From the NCBI RefSeq assembly GCF_028561755.1, contig NZ_JAQQTD010000001.1, forward strand, positions 372,001-436,000: a stretch of DNA of 64,000 bases, read 5' to 3'. The DNA is from Altibacter sp. HG106. Its GTDB lineage: Bacteria; Bacteroidota; Bacteroidia; Flavobacteriales; Flavobacteriaceae. This document shows, in pieces, positions 50,221-59,299 of the stretch. A model generated the notes under the pieces. That model searched no databases, was not told the origin of the DNA, and saw only the letters and a list, made by a program, of their open reading frames with translations. The number at the start of each line of letters is the position of its first letter. The first letter of the stretch is position 1. A program made the translations under genes and the position numbers.

Positions 50221-52647
50221 ATGAAGATTTCGTATAACTGGCTAAAACAATTTGTAAATACCGATTGGGATGTAGAACGTACAGGAGCCTTGTTAACCGA
50301 CTTAGGCCTGGAGATTGAAGGAATTACCAAGTTCACTTCTGTGCCCGGAGGGTTAGAAGGTGTTGTCGTGGGAGAGGTTTTAAAATGTGAGAAACACCCC
50401 AATGCAGACCGTTTGAAACTTACTACCGTTACCTTAGGTGAAGGAGACCCGGTTCAAATTGTGTGTGGAGCTCCTAACGTGGCATCTGGACAAAAGGTGC
50501 CGGTAGCCACCGTGGGAACTACCTTATACGACGATAAAAAAGAACCTTGGACCATCAAGAAGGGGAAAATTCGAGGGGAAGTAAGTATGGGAATGATTTG
50601 TGCGGAAGATGAACTTGGGCTCGGACAAAGTCATGAGGGCATAATGGTGCTGGATGCTTCCCTTACCCCCGGAACTCCCTTGGCAGAAATCTACGAAATC
50701 GAAAATGATTGGGTGTTTGAAATCGGACTCACTCCCAACCGGGCGGATGCTATGAGTCATTGGGGTGTAGCCCGTGATCTACGGGCGGGATTGCTACAAG
50801 AAGGCGTTTCATTAGAATTGATCACGCCCTCTACCAGTAGCTTTCATATTGACAGCAGAACCTTACGAATGGACGTCATCGTGGAGGATACCGAACGCGC
50901 GCCACGTTACTGTGGTGTGACCCTCAGTAATTTAAAAGTGGGGCCTTCACCACAATGGCTTCAAAATAGATTGAAGGCCATTGGCCTATCTCCTATCAAT
51001 AATATAGTTGATATTACGAATTATGTCTTACACGATTTAGGACAACCCCTTCATGCCTTCGATGCGGCGAAAATTTCAGGCAATAAGGTCGTCGTAAAAA
51101 CACTTCCCAGTGGAACAGAGTTCACCACCTTGGATGGAGAAACGCGGAAACTTCACGAAGAAGACCTTATGATTTGCGATGCCGAAAAACCCATGTGTAT
51201 TGCCGGAGTGTTTGGTGGAATGCACAGTGGCGTGACGGAAGATACCACCAGTATTTTCTTAGAAAGTGCCTATTTCGATCCAGTGAGTGTTCGGAAAACG
51301 GCCAAACGACACGGATTAAATACAGATGCTTCCTTTCGTTTTGAACGTGGAATCGATCCAAACATCACCGAGTACGCCTTGATGTGTGCGGCCATTATGA
51401 TGATGGACATTGCAGGCGGTGAGGTTACTAGTGAGTTAGAAGACATCTATCCAAAAAAGATAGAAGACCATCAAGTGGTCTTGAATTTCAAGAATGTCAA
51501 GAAGCTGGTGGGACAGGAAATTCCGAAGGAAACGATAAAAAGCATCTTAACCTCGTTGGAGGTTAAAGTGAACAATGTAACCGAAACCGGAATAGGCATG
51601 ACCATACCTGCCTATCGCAACGATGTGTTACGCGAAGCAGATGTTATTGAAGAAGTACTTCGTGTATACGGATATAACAATATTGATTTTACCACCAAGC
51701 TCAACGCCTCGATAGCGACGCAACCCAGGGTACAGGACTATCAGATCCGGAACCGAGTGGCTGAAATGCTCAGCGGGTTGGGATATTATGAAATTCTGAA
51801 CAACTCGCTTACTTCAAGCAAATTTTCGGAGCTTACAGAGAGTATCAAGACCGAACAACAAATTAGCATGCTCAATCCGCTGAGTCAGGATTTGGCCGTA
51901 ATGCGACAATCGATGTTGTTTGGAGGGTTAAGTACCCTGGCGTATAATATCAATCGCAAGCAAACACAGCTTAAGTTCTTTGAGTTCGGAAAGACCTACC
52001 ATCAATATTCAGAACAGCGGGAAGAACAAAAGCACTTAATTTTGGTAGCCTCCGGCACGAAATTTCCTGACAGTTGGGCGGTACCCTCCGAAACCAGCGG
52101 ATTCTTCTACCTGAAAGGAGTGGTGATGATGGTCTTGGAGCGTTTGGGGCTGGCCCAAGTTTCAGAAAAAGAGGCTAAAACCGATTTGCTTTCAGAAGGA
52201 ATTAGTCTTAACTACCAAAAGAAAACCTTAGTAACCCTGGGCGTGGTGCGTCAAAAAGTAAGTGCTGAATTCGATATCGAACAAGAAGTGGTCTATGCAG
52301 ACTTTCAGTGGGATACTATCCTTAGGGTACTAAATACCGATAATATCCTACTAGCTTCCATTCCAAAATACCCACAGGTAAAACGAGACTTCGCTTTGTT
52401 GGTTGATGAAAATGTAGCTTTTGGTGATTTACAGCAAGCGGCTTTTCAAACCGAACGGAACTTATTAAAAGAAGTATCCCTCTTCGATGTGTACACCGGT
52501 AAAAACCTTCCCCAAGGGAAAAAGAGCTATGCCTTGAGTTTTACCCTTTTGGATGAAAAGAAAACATTGACCGATAAGCAGATTGATAAAATAATGGGGA
52601 AACTTCAGAAGCGATTCGAAACCGATTTTAATGCGAGCCTGCGATAA
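50221..52647 (+). CDS. pheT: Phenylalanyl-tRNA synthetase beta subunit
   Basis: The 808-residue protein has the N-terminal tRNA-binding OB domain (about 38-150; EKHPNADRLKLTTV, IVCGAPNVASGQKVP), the B3/B4 region (IVDITNYVLHDLGQPLHAFD), a B5 domain, the catalytic-like core and a C-terminal anticodon-binding domain (IPKYPQVKRDFALLVDE). It charges tRNA-Phe together with PheS, which is encoded elsewhere. Length is normal. The promoter is recognisable, so pheT is transcribed separately from pheS here. Confidence 0.98.
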   Translation: MKISYNWLKQFVNTDWDVERTGALLTDLGLEIEGITKFTSVPGGLEGVVVGEVLKCEKHPNADRLKLTTVTLGEGDPVQIVCGAPNVASGQKVPVATVGTTLYDDKKEPWTIKKGKIRGEVSMGMICAEDELGLGQSHEGIMVLDASLTPGTPLAEIYEIENDWVFEIGLTPNRADAMSHWGVARDLRAGLLQEGVSLELITPSTSSFHIDSRTLRMDVIVEDTERAPRYCGVTLSNLKVGPSPQWLQNRLKAIGLSPINNIVDITNYVLHDLGQPLHAFDAAKISGNKVVVKTLPSGTEFTTLDGETRKLHEEDLMICDAEKPMCIAGVFGGMHSGVTEDTTSIFLESAYFDPVSVRKTAKRHGLNTDASFRFERGIDPNITEYALMCAAIMMMDIAGGEVTSELEDIYPKKIEDHQVVLNFKNVKKLVGQEIPKETIKSILTSLEVKVNNVTETGIGMTIPAYRNDVLREADVIEEVLRVYGYNNIDFTTKLNASIATQPRVQDYQIRNRVAEMLSGLGYYEILNNSLTSSKFSELTESIKTEQQISMLNPLSQDLAVMRQSMLFGGLSTLAYNINRKQTQLKFFEFGKTYHQYSEQREEQKHLILVASGTKFPDSWAVPSETSGFFYLKGVVMMVLERLGLAQVSEKEAKTDLLSEGISLNYQKKTLVTLGVVRQKVSAEFDIEQEVVYADFQWDTILRVLNTDNILLASIPKYPQVKRDFALLVDENVAFGDLQQAAFQTERNLLKEVSLFDVYTGKNLPQGKKSYALSFTLLDEKKTLTDKQIDKIMGKLQKRFETDFNASLR

Positions 52648-52671
52648 AAAAAGCGGCCCCGAAAGGCCGCC
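52646..52671 (-). terminator. Terminator of the fasciclin gene (shared with pheT 3' end)
   Basis: GCGGCC (52653-52658) pairs with GGCCGC (52665-52670). Read leftward it is followed by a seven-T run (AAAAAAA on the plus strand), so it is best for the minus-strand gene; the plus strand has only CTTCT. Confidence 0.75.
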
Positions 52672-52698
52672 TTCTATAAACCCCAACCGCAATCTAAA

Positions 52699-53274
52699 TT
52701 ATTTGGGAAGTACTACGCTATCTACCACGTGAATCACACCATTTGATTGATTTACGTCGGCAATAGTTACCATAGATTTACCACCCTTCTCATCCATTAA
52801 CACCAAGTTTCCTCGGTCCATTTGGGCAGATAGTTTTCCACCACTCACCGTGGTAAATGTGGCTTTTCCATTTCCTTTTTCAATGGCCGCGATGATATCG
52901 CTTCCATTGTACTTTCCTGCAATTACATGGTACGTAAGCACGGTTTGTAATTTCTTTTTGTTTTCAGGCTTTAGCAAGGTAGCAACTGTACCTTCGGGTA
53001 ATTTATCGAAGGCTGCGTTGGTAGGCGCGAAAACGGTAAAAGGTCCATCAGACATAAGCGTGTTGACAAGGTCTGCGGCTTTTACAGCAGCGACCAAGGT
53101 GGTATGGTCTTTTGAATTTACCGCGTTTTCAACAATATTTTTGCTAGGATACATGGGAGCTCCTCCCACCATCACCGTATTCTCTTTTTTCATCATTTTT
53201 TCTTGTGCCGAAGTGTTTAAGGGTAACATTACTGCGATCACGAGAAGCAATATGGTTAATTTGATAGATTTCAT
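52699..53274 (-). CDS. Exported fasciclin (FAS1) domain protein
   Basis: The 191-residue product has a signal sequence (about 1-24, ILLLVIAVMLPLNTSAQ) and one FAS1 domain: TTLVAAVKAADLVNTLMSDG, FTVFAPTNAAFDKLPEG (H1/H2 region), LTYHVIAGKYN and NGVIHVVDSVVLP at the end. Bacterial FAS1 proteins are extracytoplasmic and linked to adhesion. No type IX sorting domain is present, so periplasmic or outer-membrane placement is expected. It runs convergent with pheT. Confidence 0.92.
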   Translation of the reverse strand: MKSIKLTILLLVIAVMLPLNTSAQEKMMKKENTVMVGGAPMYPSKNIVENAVNSKDHTTLVAAVKAADLVNTLMSDGPFTVFAPTNAAFDKLPEGTVATLLKPENKKKLQTVLTYHVIAGKYNGSDIIAAIEKGNGKATFTTVSGGKLSAQMDRGNLVLMDEKGGKSMVTIADVNQSNGVIHVVDSVVLPK

Positions 53275-53429
53275 GTTGATTATTATTTTGAATTACACCC
53301 ATATAAACGAGATTGTTCCTGCTTTGGATTTTTAAACCCTCTTTTTTAGCGTTATTTTAACAGCAGCACGAATCGTTAAATAGTTGCGTTCTATCTTAGA
53401 ACTTGTTATTTTTAAGGAAAAAGACCCTT

Positions 53430-54146
53430 ATGTTGCCTAAAACGAATATTAAACAATGCCTACAACGAAGCCGCGATAAGAGAATTTCTGAAGCCGCCCT
53501 TCTTGAGGAAGTGCAAGAAGTACTTCAACAAAATCAACAGCATCGGGATCAGATTATGGAAACGTTGACAGCGGCCCAGCCCCAAGGTGAGAATACGTTT
53601 GATATAGACAAAATAGCGTCAGGTCGCCTCTACCACCTTTCCGACATCAAAAAGATTTGTGTAGACTATCGGTTGCGCTTTTTAGACGCCCATTTTTTTA
53701 AGGGAGAATTTCCCGAGGAAGCCGTAAGTGAAATTCGGAAGTTGGAAAATCAGCATAACACTCCCCTCTCTGGATTTAAAATCATCGCTCCGGCAAAACG
53801 CTTAAAGCTTGAGAATGCAGACGATCCGTTGCTCTTTGCACCTATGGGTAATGATTATTTCTATTTGATACACAGCTGGGGCAATGATCTTCATCCGTTG
53901 CGAAAATGGTTGATGTGGCCCTATAAAAGTTTTGAAAACTTGGTATTTACCGTTTTCCTTCTGAGTATTGCCTTGACCGCCATCACTCCCATGAGCGCTT
54001 TTACACACACCGCGGCCATGCAGGAGTACGTCCTTATGTTTTTATTTATGTTCAAAGCCGTGGGAGGAATCGTCTTATTTTATGGCTTTGCCAAAGGAAA
54101 GAATTTCAATACCGCCATCTGGAACAGTAACTATTATAATGCCTAA
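53430..54146 (+). CDS. Hypothetical membrane protein, unrecognised family
   Basis: The 238-residue product starts at ATG 53430, after the purine-rich AAGGAAAAAG; a TTG 27 bp earlier is less likely. An N-terminal soluble part (about 1-160) has an acidic helix (EAALLEEVQEVLQQNQQHRD), a domain with ICVDYRLRFLDAHFFKG, and WGNDLHPLRKWLMWP, followed by two membrane helices at about 167-190 and 200-222. I do not recognise it. It ends 5 bp before the DUF2007 gene, so the two are probably an operon. Confidence 0.7.
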   Translation: MLPKTNIKQCLQRSRDKRISEAALLEEVQEVLQQNQQHRDQIMETLTAAQPQGENTFDIDKIASGRLYHLSDIKKICVDYRLRFLDAHFFKGEFPEEAVSEIRKLENQHNTPLSGFKIIAPAKRLKLENADDPLLFAPMGNDYFYLIHSWGNDLHPLRKWLMWPYKSFENLVFTVFLLSIALTAITPMSAFTHTAAMQEYVLMFLFMFKAVGGIVLFYGFAKGKNFNTAIWNSNYYNA

Positions 54147-54151
54147 TCGCT

Positions 54152-54394
54152 ATGAACGAAGAACACACTGTACGCATATATACCGGCCCCGCTATGATCG
54201 CCAAGGGGTTAGCCGCCAGACTTAACGAATTAGGCATCGTTCCTATTGAAAGAAACGACCTAGAATCGAGTATTCAAGGTGGGTTTACTACGGGTGTACC
54301 CGGTCAGGTTCGCGTCTTTATTCGGAAAGACGAACTTGTAAAAGCAAAAGAGGTTATTGATTCCTATTTAAAAGAAGTAGGAGAAACCTCTTAA
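54152..54394 (+). CDS. DUF2007 putative signal-transducing protein
   Basis: The 80-residue protein matches DUF2007: VRIYTGPAMIAKGLAARLNEL, a central ERNDLESSIQGGF, and VRVFIRKDELVKAKEVIDSYL. These small alpha-beta proteins bind or transduce an unknown signal, and often accompany membrane proteins; the adjacent unrecognised membrane gene is the obvious partner. Its stop overlaps the convergent ABC-F gene's stop by 4 bp. Confidence 0.88.
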   Translation: MNEEHTVRIYTGPAMIAKGLAARLNELGIVPIERNDLESSIQGGFTTGVPGQVRVFIRKDELVKAKEVIDSYLKEVGETS

Positions 54395-56016
54395 ACCGAA
54401 ACGGTATACATTTTTTCACGCAGCTCTTTGACCTTCGGATCGTTCATATAATCGTCGAAGTTCATATAGCGATCGATAGCGCCATTAGGGGTTAATTCGA
54501 TCACTCTTGTTCCTACCGTTTGCGCGAATTCATGATCGTGCGTCGTGAGCATAATCGTTCCCTGAAATTTCTTCAAGGCGTTGTTGAAAGACGTAATCGT
54601 TTCAAGGTCCAGGTGGTTGGTCGGTTCGTCCAACATCAAAACATTGGCACGCAACATCATCATTCTACTCACCATACAACGCACCTTTTCTCCCCCGGAA
54701 AGTACATTACACTGTTTGAGCGCCTCTTCGCCGCTAAACAACATCTTTCCTAAGAAACCACGTAAATAGACTTCTTCCCGTTCTTCTTCTGTCTTCGCCC
54801 ATTGGCGTAACCAGTCGACGAGATTCATCTCACTTTCAAAATAGTGACTGTTGTCCAGCGGCAAATAACTTTGAATGGTGGTGACTCCCCACTGATATTC
54901 GCCTGCATCGGCCTTCATTTTGTCGTTTATGATTTCATAAAAAGCGGTCGTGGCTCGAGAATCACGAGAATACATCACCACCTTATCGCCTTTGGCCAAG
55001 TTAATATCAACACCCTTAAAAAGTATTTCACCTTCAAGGGATGCCGAAAGCTTTTCTACATTGAGAATTTGATCTCCGGCTTCGCGTTCACGATCGAAGA
55101 TGAGCGCCGGATACCGCCGACTCGAAGGTTTGATCTCGTTAACATTGAGTTTCTCCAGCATCTTTTTACGAGAAGTCGCCTGTTTACTTTTGGCTACGTT
55201 GGCGCTAAAGCGAGAGATAAACTCCTGAAGTTCTTTCTTCTTCTCTTCGGCCTTCTTGTTCTGCTGAGCGCGTTGACGTGCTGCTAATTGACTACTTTCA
55301 TACCAAAAGGTATAGTTTCCGCTGTAGTGCGTAATCTTTCCGAAGTCGATATCACTAATATGCGTACACACCGAATCGAGAAAGTGACGGTCGTGAGATA
55401 CCACGATTACGCAATTGTCGTAGTTCGCTAAGAAATTTTCTAACCAAGTAATGGTTTCGTAGTCCAAATCGTTGGTAGGCTCATCCATAATAAGTACATC
55501 CGGACTTCCAAACAGTGCTTGCGCTAGTAACACGCGAACCTTTTGCTTTCCATCGAGATCGCTCATCATACTGTAATGTAGGCTTTCTTCGATACCCAAA
55601 TTAGACAGCATGGCCGCAGCGTCACTATCGGCGTTCCACCCGTTCATTTCTTCAAAGGCTACCTGAAGTTCTCCGATCTTCTCCGCATTCTCGTCGGTAT
55701 AATCTTCATACAACTTATCGATGGTTGTCTTTAGCTTGAACAGCTCCTTATTTCCGCGAACAACGGTTTCCAACACCCCAAATTCATCGCAGGCGTTGTG
55801 ATCTTGCTCCAGTACCGACATTCGCTTTCCCGGCTCCAGATGAACACTTCCTGAAGTGGGTTCTTGTTTTCCGGAAAGAATTTTTAAGAAGGTAGATTTA
55901 CCCGCACCGTTGGCACCAATAATACCATAACAATTGCCTTGAACAAATTGCGTGTTTACCTCATCAAATAACACGCGCTTACCAAATTGCACCGAAAGAT
56001 TAGAAACTGTTAGCAT
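54391..56016 (-). CDS. ABC-F family ATPase with one degenerate ATP site
   Basis: The 541-residue product is started at ATG 56016, since an alternative at 56037 lies inside the -7 element. It has two ABC domains joined by a linker (about 235-315), as in ABC-F ribosome-associated proteins, and no membrane segments. NBD1 has an intact Walker A GANGAGKS (34-41) but a changed signature SDLDGKQ (152-158). NBD2 lacks a Walker A (YSRDSRATT, 349-357) but has LSGGEKV (439-445) and MLDEPTNHLD. Only the NBD1/NBD2-signature site would be functional. It probably acts on ribosomal translation, as known ABC-F proteins do. Confidence 0.9.
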   Translation of the reverse strand: MLTVSNLSVQFGKRVLFDEVNTQFVQGNCYGIIGANGAGKSTFLKILSGKQEPTSGSVHLEPGKRMSVLEQDHNACDEFGVLETVVRGNKELFKLKTTIDKLYEDYTDENAEKIGELQVAFEEMNGWNADSDAAAMLSNLGIEESLHYSMMSDLDGKQKVRVLLAQALFGSPDVLIMDEPTNDLDYETITWLENFLANYDNCVIVVSHDRHFLDSVCTHISDIDFGKITHYSGNYTFWYESSQLAARQRAQQNKKAEEKKKELQEFISRFSANVAKSKQATSRKKMLEKLNVNEIKPSSRRYPALIFDREREAGDQILNVEKLSASLEGEILFKGVDINLAKGDKVVMYSRDSRATTAFYEIINDKMKADAGEYQWGVTTIQSYLPLDNSHYFESEMNLVDWLRQWAKTEEEREEVYLRGFLGKMLFSGEEALKQCNVLSGGEKVRCMVSRMMMLRANVLMLDEPTNHLDLETITSFNNALKKFQGTIMLTTHDHEFAQTVGTRVIELTPNGAIDRYMNFDDYMNDPKVKELREKMYTVSV

Positions 56017-56034
56017 GACCTTTAAAATTTTGTG

Positions 56035-56042
56035 CAAAAGTA
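56035..56042 (-). promoter_or_regulatory. -7 promoter element of the ABC-F gene
   Basis: Read leftward this is TACTTTTG, an exact TAnnTTTG match, 18 bp before ATG 56016. Confidence 0.65.
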
Positions 56043-56127
56043 GCTAATAAAGCGCGAACAAAGAACAGCCCTTGTTTTTTAATTTAGTTTTAACGACTAA
56101 TTAACAACTTGAACTCTTGGGGAAACT

Positions 56128-56135
56128 TACATTTG
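56128..56135 (+). promoter_or_regulatory. -7 promoter element of the thioredoxin-like lipoprotein gene
   Basis: TACATTTG is an exact TAnnTTTG match 19 bp before ATG 56155. A TTG at 56109-56111 is a possible -33 element, 16 bp upstream. Confidence 0.65.
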
Positions 56136-56154
56136 TTGAACGATTGAATAGTGT

Positions 56155-57558
56155 ATGAGGCAAGAATATCTACTACTCCCTTTACTCCTGTTTTCCCTGT
56201 TTTCTTGTGGTGACAATGCTGATGAAGCGACCGATGTATGGATCGGCGGCGAAATCGTCAATCCTAAATACGGCTATGTTTTGTTGATGAAAGATCGAGA
56301 AATTATCGATACCATGCGGTTGGATGACAATAATTTCTTTATGTATCATATCGATTCGGTGGCGGAAGGGCTGTATTCCTTTCATCATGGCGAATACCAG
56401 GTGATGCATCTAAGTCCCGGCGACAGTCTGATGCTACGCGTGAATACAACTGAATTCGACGAGTCTTTGTCGTATAGTGGTGGTGGTGCTCGGAAAAACA
56501 ATCTGCTAATCGATTTTTTCCTACAGAACGAACGGGAAAATCAGATGATGCCCGAATTGTACATGCTATCTCCTGAAGCGTTTGAAACTAAAATCGACTC
56601 ACTCACCAACGAACGTCAAAAGTTTTTTGAGGTATATCTGAAGAAAGACGAGCCGTCTGAAAGCTTTAAAAGTATAATCAATGCGAATATTTTGTACGAT
56701 GAATATTCCAAAAGAGAATTGTACATCGCCCGACATTCTAGAAAAACCAGTAATACCGAATTACAGGAAATCCCCGCCTCCTTCTACGAACATCGAGGAG
56801 ATATCGATTACAACAACGCTTCCTTAAAGAACTATTATTCGTATTTCCGATTTCTGAATCGCCTTTTCGACAATATGGCCTATGATCGGTACAAAGAAGA
56901 GCAAGGGTACGATCGGTATTCTTACGTGCACACCAAACATAAGTTAGCGATCATTGACAGCTTGGTAGAGAGTGATCTTTTGAAAAACAATATTTCCAGA
57001 ACCAATACGCAACGATTTTTACTGCGCGCTGGCGATCAAAAGGAAGTGGATGAGATCTACGCTTTGTTCGCATCGATGAATAAAGACCCTGAAGATGTGG
57101 CGGAAATTCAATCCCTTAAAACCTCCATTGAGAACCTGATGCCGTCAAAACGCATTCCGAATATCAAGTTGGTAACGGAAGCGAATACGGTAAAAGACCT
57201 GCACACCCTAATTACAAAGCCGTCGGTACTTTTCTTTTGGACCTCAGAATCGGCCCAACACAATGAGAATATTCATACCAAGGCCGCTGAGCTACGAGAG
57301 AAATATCCCGAATATCAGTTTATTGGCATCAATACAGATACACACTTCCGAAAATGGCGTAGTATTGTTCGCGCTTTAGGATACAACACCTCTTTGGAGT
57401 TTCAAATTGAAGACATCGAAAACGCGCGACAGGCGCTTGTGCTAAGTTCCATCAGCAAATCGCTGATCGTAGACCGCAACGGTGATATTTTGGAACACTA
57501 CACCAACCTCTTCCATCCCGATTTAGAATCGAAGCTCCTCGGGTATCTCAATCAATAA
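56155..57558 (+). CDS. Thioredoxin-fold lipoprotein without active-site cysteines
   Basis: The 467-residue product has a lipoprotein signal (LLFSLFSC, cysteine at 18), a long N-terminal domain of the TlpA-associated type (about 25-340; EIVNPKYGYVLLMKDRE), and a C-terminal thioredoxin-like domain: PSVLFFWTSESAQHNENIH where the CxxC would be, then YQFIGINTDT and LVDRNGDIL-like strands. WTSESAQH replaces WCxxC, so it cannot do thiol exchange directly. It may be a binding protein. It runs divergent from the ABC-F gene. Confidence 0.82.
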   Translation: MRQEYLLLPLLLFSLFSCGDNADEATDVWIGGEIVNPKYGYVLLMKDREIIDTMRLDDNNFFMYHIDSVAEGLYSFHHGEYQVMHLSPGDSLMLRVNTTEFDESLSYSGGGARKNNLLIDFFLQNERENQMMPELYMLSPEAFETKIDSLTNERQKFFEVYLKKDEPSESFKSIINANILYDEYSKRELYIARHSRKTSNTELQEIPASFYEHRGDIDYNNASLKNYYSYFRFLNRLFDNMAYDRYKEEQGYDRYSYVHTKHKLAIIDSLVESDLLKNNISRTNTQRFLLRAGDQKEVDEIYALFASMNKDPEDVAEIQSLKTSIENLMPSKRIPNIKLVTEANTVKDLHTLITKPSVLFFWTSESAQHNENIHTKAAELREKYPEYQFIGINTDTHFRKWRSIVRALGYNTSLEFQIEDIENARQALVLSSISKSLIVDRNGDILEHYTNLFHPDLESKLLGYLNQ

Positions 57559-57569
57559 AAGAACCGTAA

Positions 57570-58223
57570 TTAATTTCCTTTTTTGTAATCGGCTAAGAAT
57601 TTTTCCAGCCCAATATCGGTAAGCGGATGTTTCAGTAAGCCATCGATGGAGGATAGTGGTCCCGTCATTACATCAGCGCCAATTTTCGCACATTCCAAGA
57701 CGTGCATGGTATGCCGTACAGAAGCGGCTAAAATTTGCGTTTCGAAGCCATAGTTGTCATAGATCAACCGAATCTCAGCGATCAGGTTTAATCCATCTGT
57801 AGAAATATCGTCCAAACGCCCAATAAACGGAGACACATAGGTTGCTCCCGCTTTGGCGGCTAGTAAGGCTTGTCCTGCTGAAAACACTAAGGTACAATTC
57901 GTGCGGATTCCTTGATCTGAAAAGTATTTAATGGCCTTCACTCCCTCGCGAATCATGGGTACTTTCACCACGATCTGTTCGTGCAGTTCGGCGAGCTCTT
58001 CCCCTTCTTTGATAATACCTTCGAAATCGGTTGCGATCACTTCCGCAGAAACATCGCCTTCAACGATATTACAAATATCGACGTAGTGCTTTAAAATATT
58101 ATTGCGACCGGTAATGCCTTCTTTCGCCATCAAGGAAGGATTGGTGGTTACACCGTCTAACACGCCCAGGTCCTGAGCGTCACGAATTTGATCTAAATTG
58201 GCAGTATCAATGAAAAACTTCAT
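57570..58223 (-). CDS. fsa: Transaldolase / fructose-6-phosphate aldolase (MipB/TalC type)
   Basis: The 217-residue protein is the short transaldolase: [17 protein letters not shown] at the start, [18 protein letters not shown] with the Schiff-base lysine (near 87), and [20 protein letters not shown]. Such enzymes transfer a three-carbon unit in the pentose phosphate pathway or cleave fructose-6-phosphate. Which activity applies cannot be told by eye. An exact -7 element lies 26 bp before its start. It runs convergent with the thioredoxin-fold lipoprotein gene. Confidence 0.93.
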   Translation of the reverse strand: MKFFIDTANLDQIRDAQDLGVLDGVTTNPSLMAKEGITGRNNILKHYVDICNIVEGDVSAEVIATDFEGIIKEGEELAELHEQIVVKVPMIREGVKAIKYFSDQGIRTNCTLVFSAGQALLAAKAGATYVSPFIGRLDDISTDGLNLIAEIRLIYDNYGFETQILAASVRHTMHVLECAKIGADVMTGPLSSIDGLLKHPLTDIGLEKFLADYKKGN

Positions 58224-58249
58224 AGGGTGAAAAATAAACGTTTAGACCA

Positions 58250-58257
58250 CAAAAATA
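58250..58257 (-). promoter_or_regulatory. -7 promoter element of the transaldolase gene
   Basis: Read leftward this is TATTTTTG, an exact TAnnTTTG match, 26 bp from the start at 58223. Confidence 0.6.
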
Positions 58258-58328
58258 CAGAACAAAGGGCTTGCGCGAAATCTTTCCGATGAAACTTTCA
58301 CACATGAATTGTTAATAACGAGCCTTTT

Positions 58329-59135
58329 TTAGAGTTTGTAATGCCGCATGAGCATGCGTTGATATAGTTTATCCGGTAGTACCCGCTTCAAAGCGATAGA
58401 AAATTTTTGAAGGAACGCCCCCACTTTATAGTGAACGTTAGGGTTCTGAGATTCGATGATCGATTCAATAATACGAGCCATCTTCAAGGGATCTTCCCCA
58501 GAATCCACATGTTGGTTCATCATGGCTAAGGTGTTTCCATACGCTGTTTTGTATGGAGAATCTTCAAGAACAGGAGCGTGATACCGACCGGAAGCGATGT
58601 TGGTGGCAAAATCTCCCGGGGCAACATTCACCATTTTGATACCAAACTGCTCGGTTTCCATTCGATAGGCTTCGGTGGTTATCTCTAACGCGGCTTTGGT
58701 GGCCGAATAAATACCACGATAGGGCAATCCCATATAACCCGCAATAGAGGTAATATTGATGATACGACCTTCGGAATTGGCCCGCATATGAGGCAGTACG
58801 GTCTTGATAAGATGTAACGGACCATAGTAATTGGTTTCAAAAGCCTTTCGGATTTCATCGGAAGGCGTTTCCTCAATGGGTCCGGTAATGCCGACTCCAG
58901 CATTATTGATGAGTACGTCTATTCGCCCCTCTTGCTGAATAATTTCCCGTACAGCCGCATCCATTGTGGCAGGCTGAGTGACATCTAACGGTAGGAGTGA
59001 AAAAGAAACGGTATCCTTATGGTGGCCAGGTGTTCTGCTCGTGCCATACACGGTATGCCCCCGATCGTGCAGGTAGGAAGCGATCGCTTTCCCAATTCCT
59101 GAGGAAGCGCCAGTGATGAATATAACTTTTGCCAT
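58329..59135 (-). CDS. Short-chain dehydrogenase/reductase
   Basis: The 268-residue protein is a classical SDR: TGASSGIG (about 7-14), NNAGVG (about 86-91), the catalytic serine in INITSIAG, and YSATK with the tyrosine and lysine (near 153 and 157). It would oxidise or reduce an alcohol or ketone with NAD(P)H. The C-terminal region (VHYKVGAFLQKFSIALKRVLP) resembles membrane-associated retinol- or steroid-type SDRs. Substrate is unknown. Its start is 66 bp from the 3' end of the SRP RNA gene. Confidence 0.93.
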   Translation of the reverse strand: MAKVIFITGASSGIGKAIASYLHDRGHTVYGTSRTPGHHKDTVSFSLLPLDVTQPATMDAAVREIIQQEGRIDVLINNAGVGITGPIEETPSDEIRKAFETNYYGPLHLIKTVLPHMRANSEGRIINITSIAGYMGLPYRGIYSATKAALEITTEAYRMETEQFGIKMVNVAPGDFATNIASGRYHAPVLEDSPYKTAYGNTLAMMNQHVDSGEDPLKMARIIESIIESQNPNVHYKVGAFLQKFSIALKRVLPDKLYQRMLMRHYKL

Positions 59136-59201
59136 AAGGTCTTGTTAGCGGCAAAGATGAGAGTAAGCCTGTAGAATAACAAATTATCGCCAACAAAAAA
59201 T

Positions 59202-59295
59202 GGCAAGCTACCTACATCACACCGCTACGACCGTCTACCCTTGCTGCGTTCCCGCCCTGGGGGATTCAACAGGAGCTGGTTGTGTAGGACTTGCC
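59202..59295 (-). ncRNA. ffs: Small signal recognition particle RNA (4.5S type)
   Basis: Read leftward, the 94-nt RNA is one long hairpin: GGCAAG pairs with CTTGCC at its ends, and CCTACA with TGTAGG inside. The apical domain has the conserved SRP features: a GGAA tetraloop (plus-strand 59249-59252) closed by GCG/CGC, followed by the asymmetric-bulge segment GCAGCAAGG. It is the RNA core of the Ffh particle that targets membrane proteins. A T-run follows the 3' end and an exact -7 element precedes the 5' end. No Alu domain is present, as in most Gram-negatives. It is not antisense to any gene. Confidence 0.93.
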
Positions 59296-59299
59296 GATG

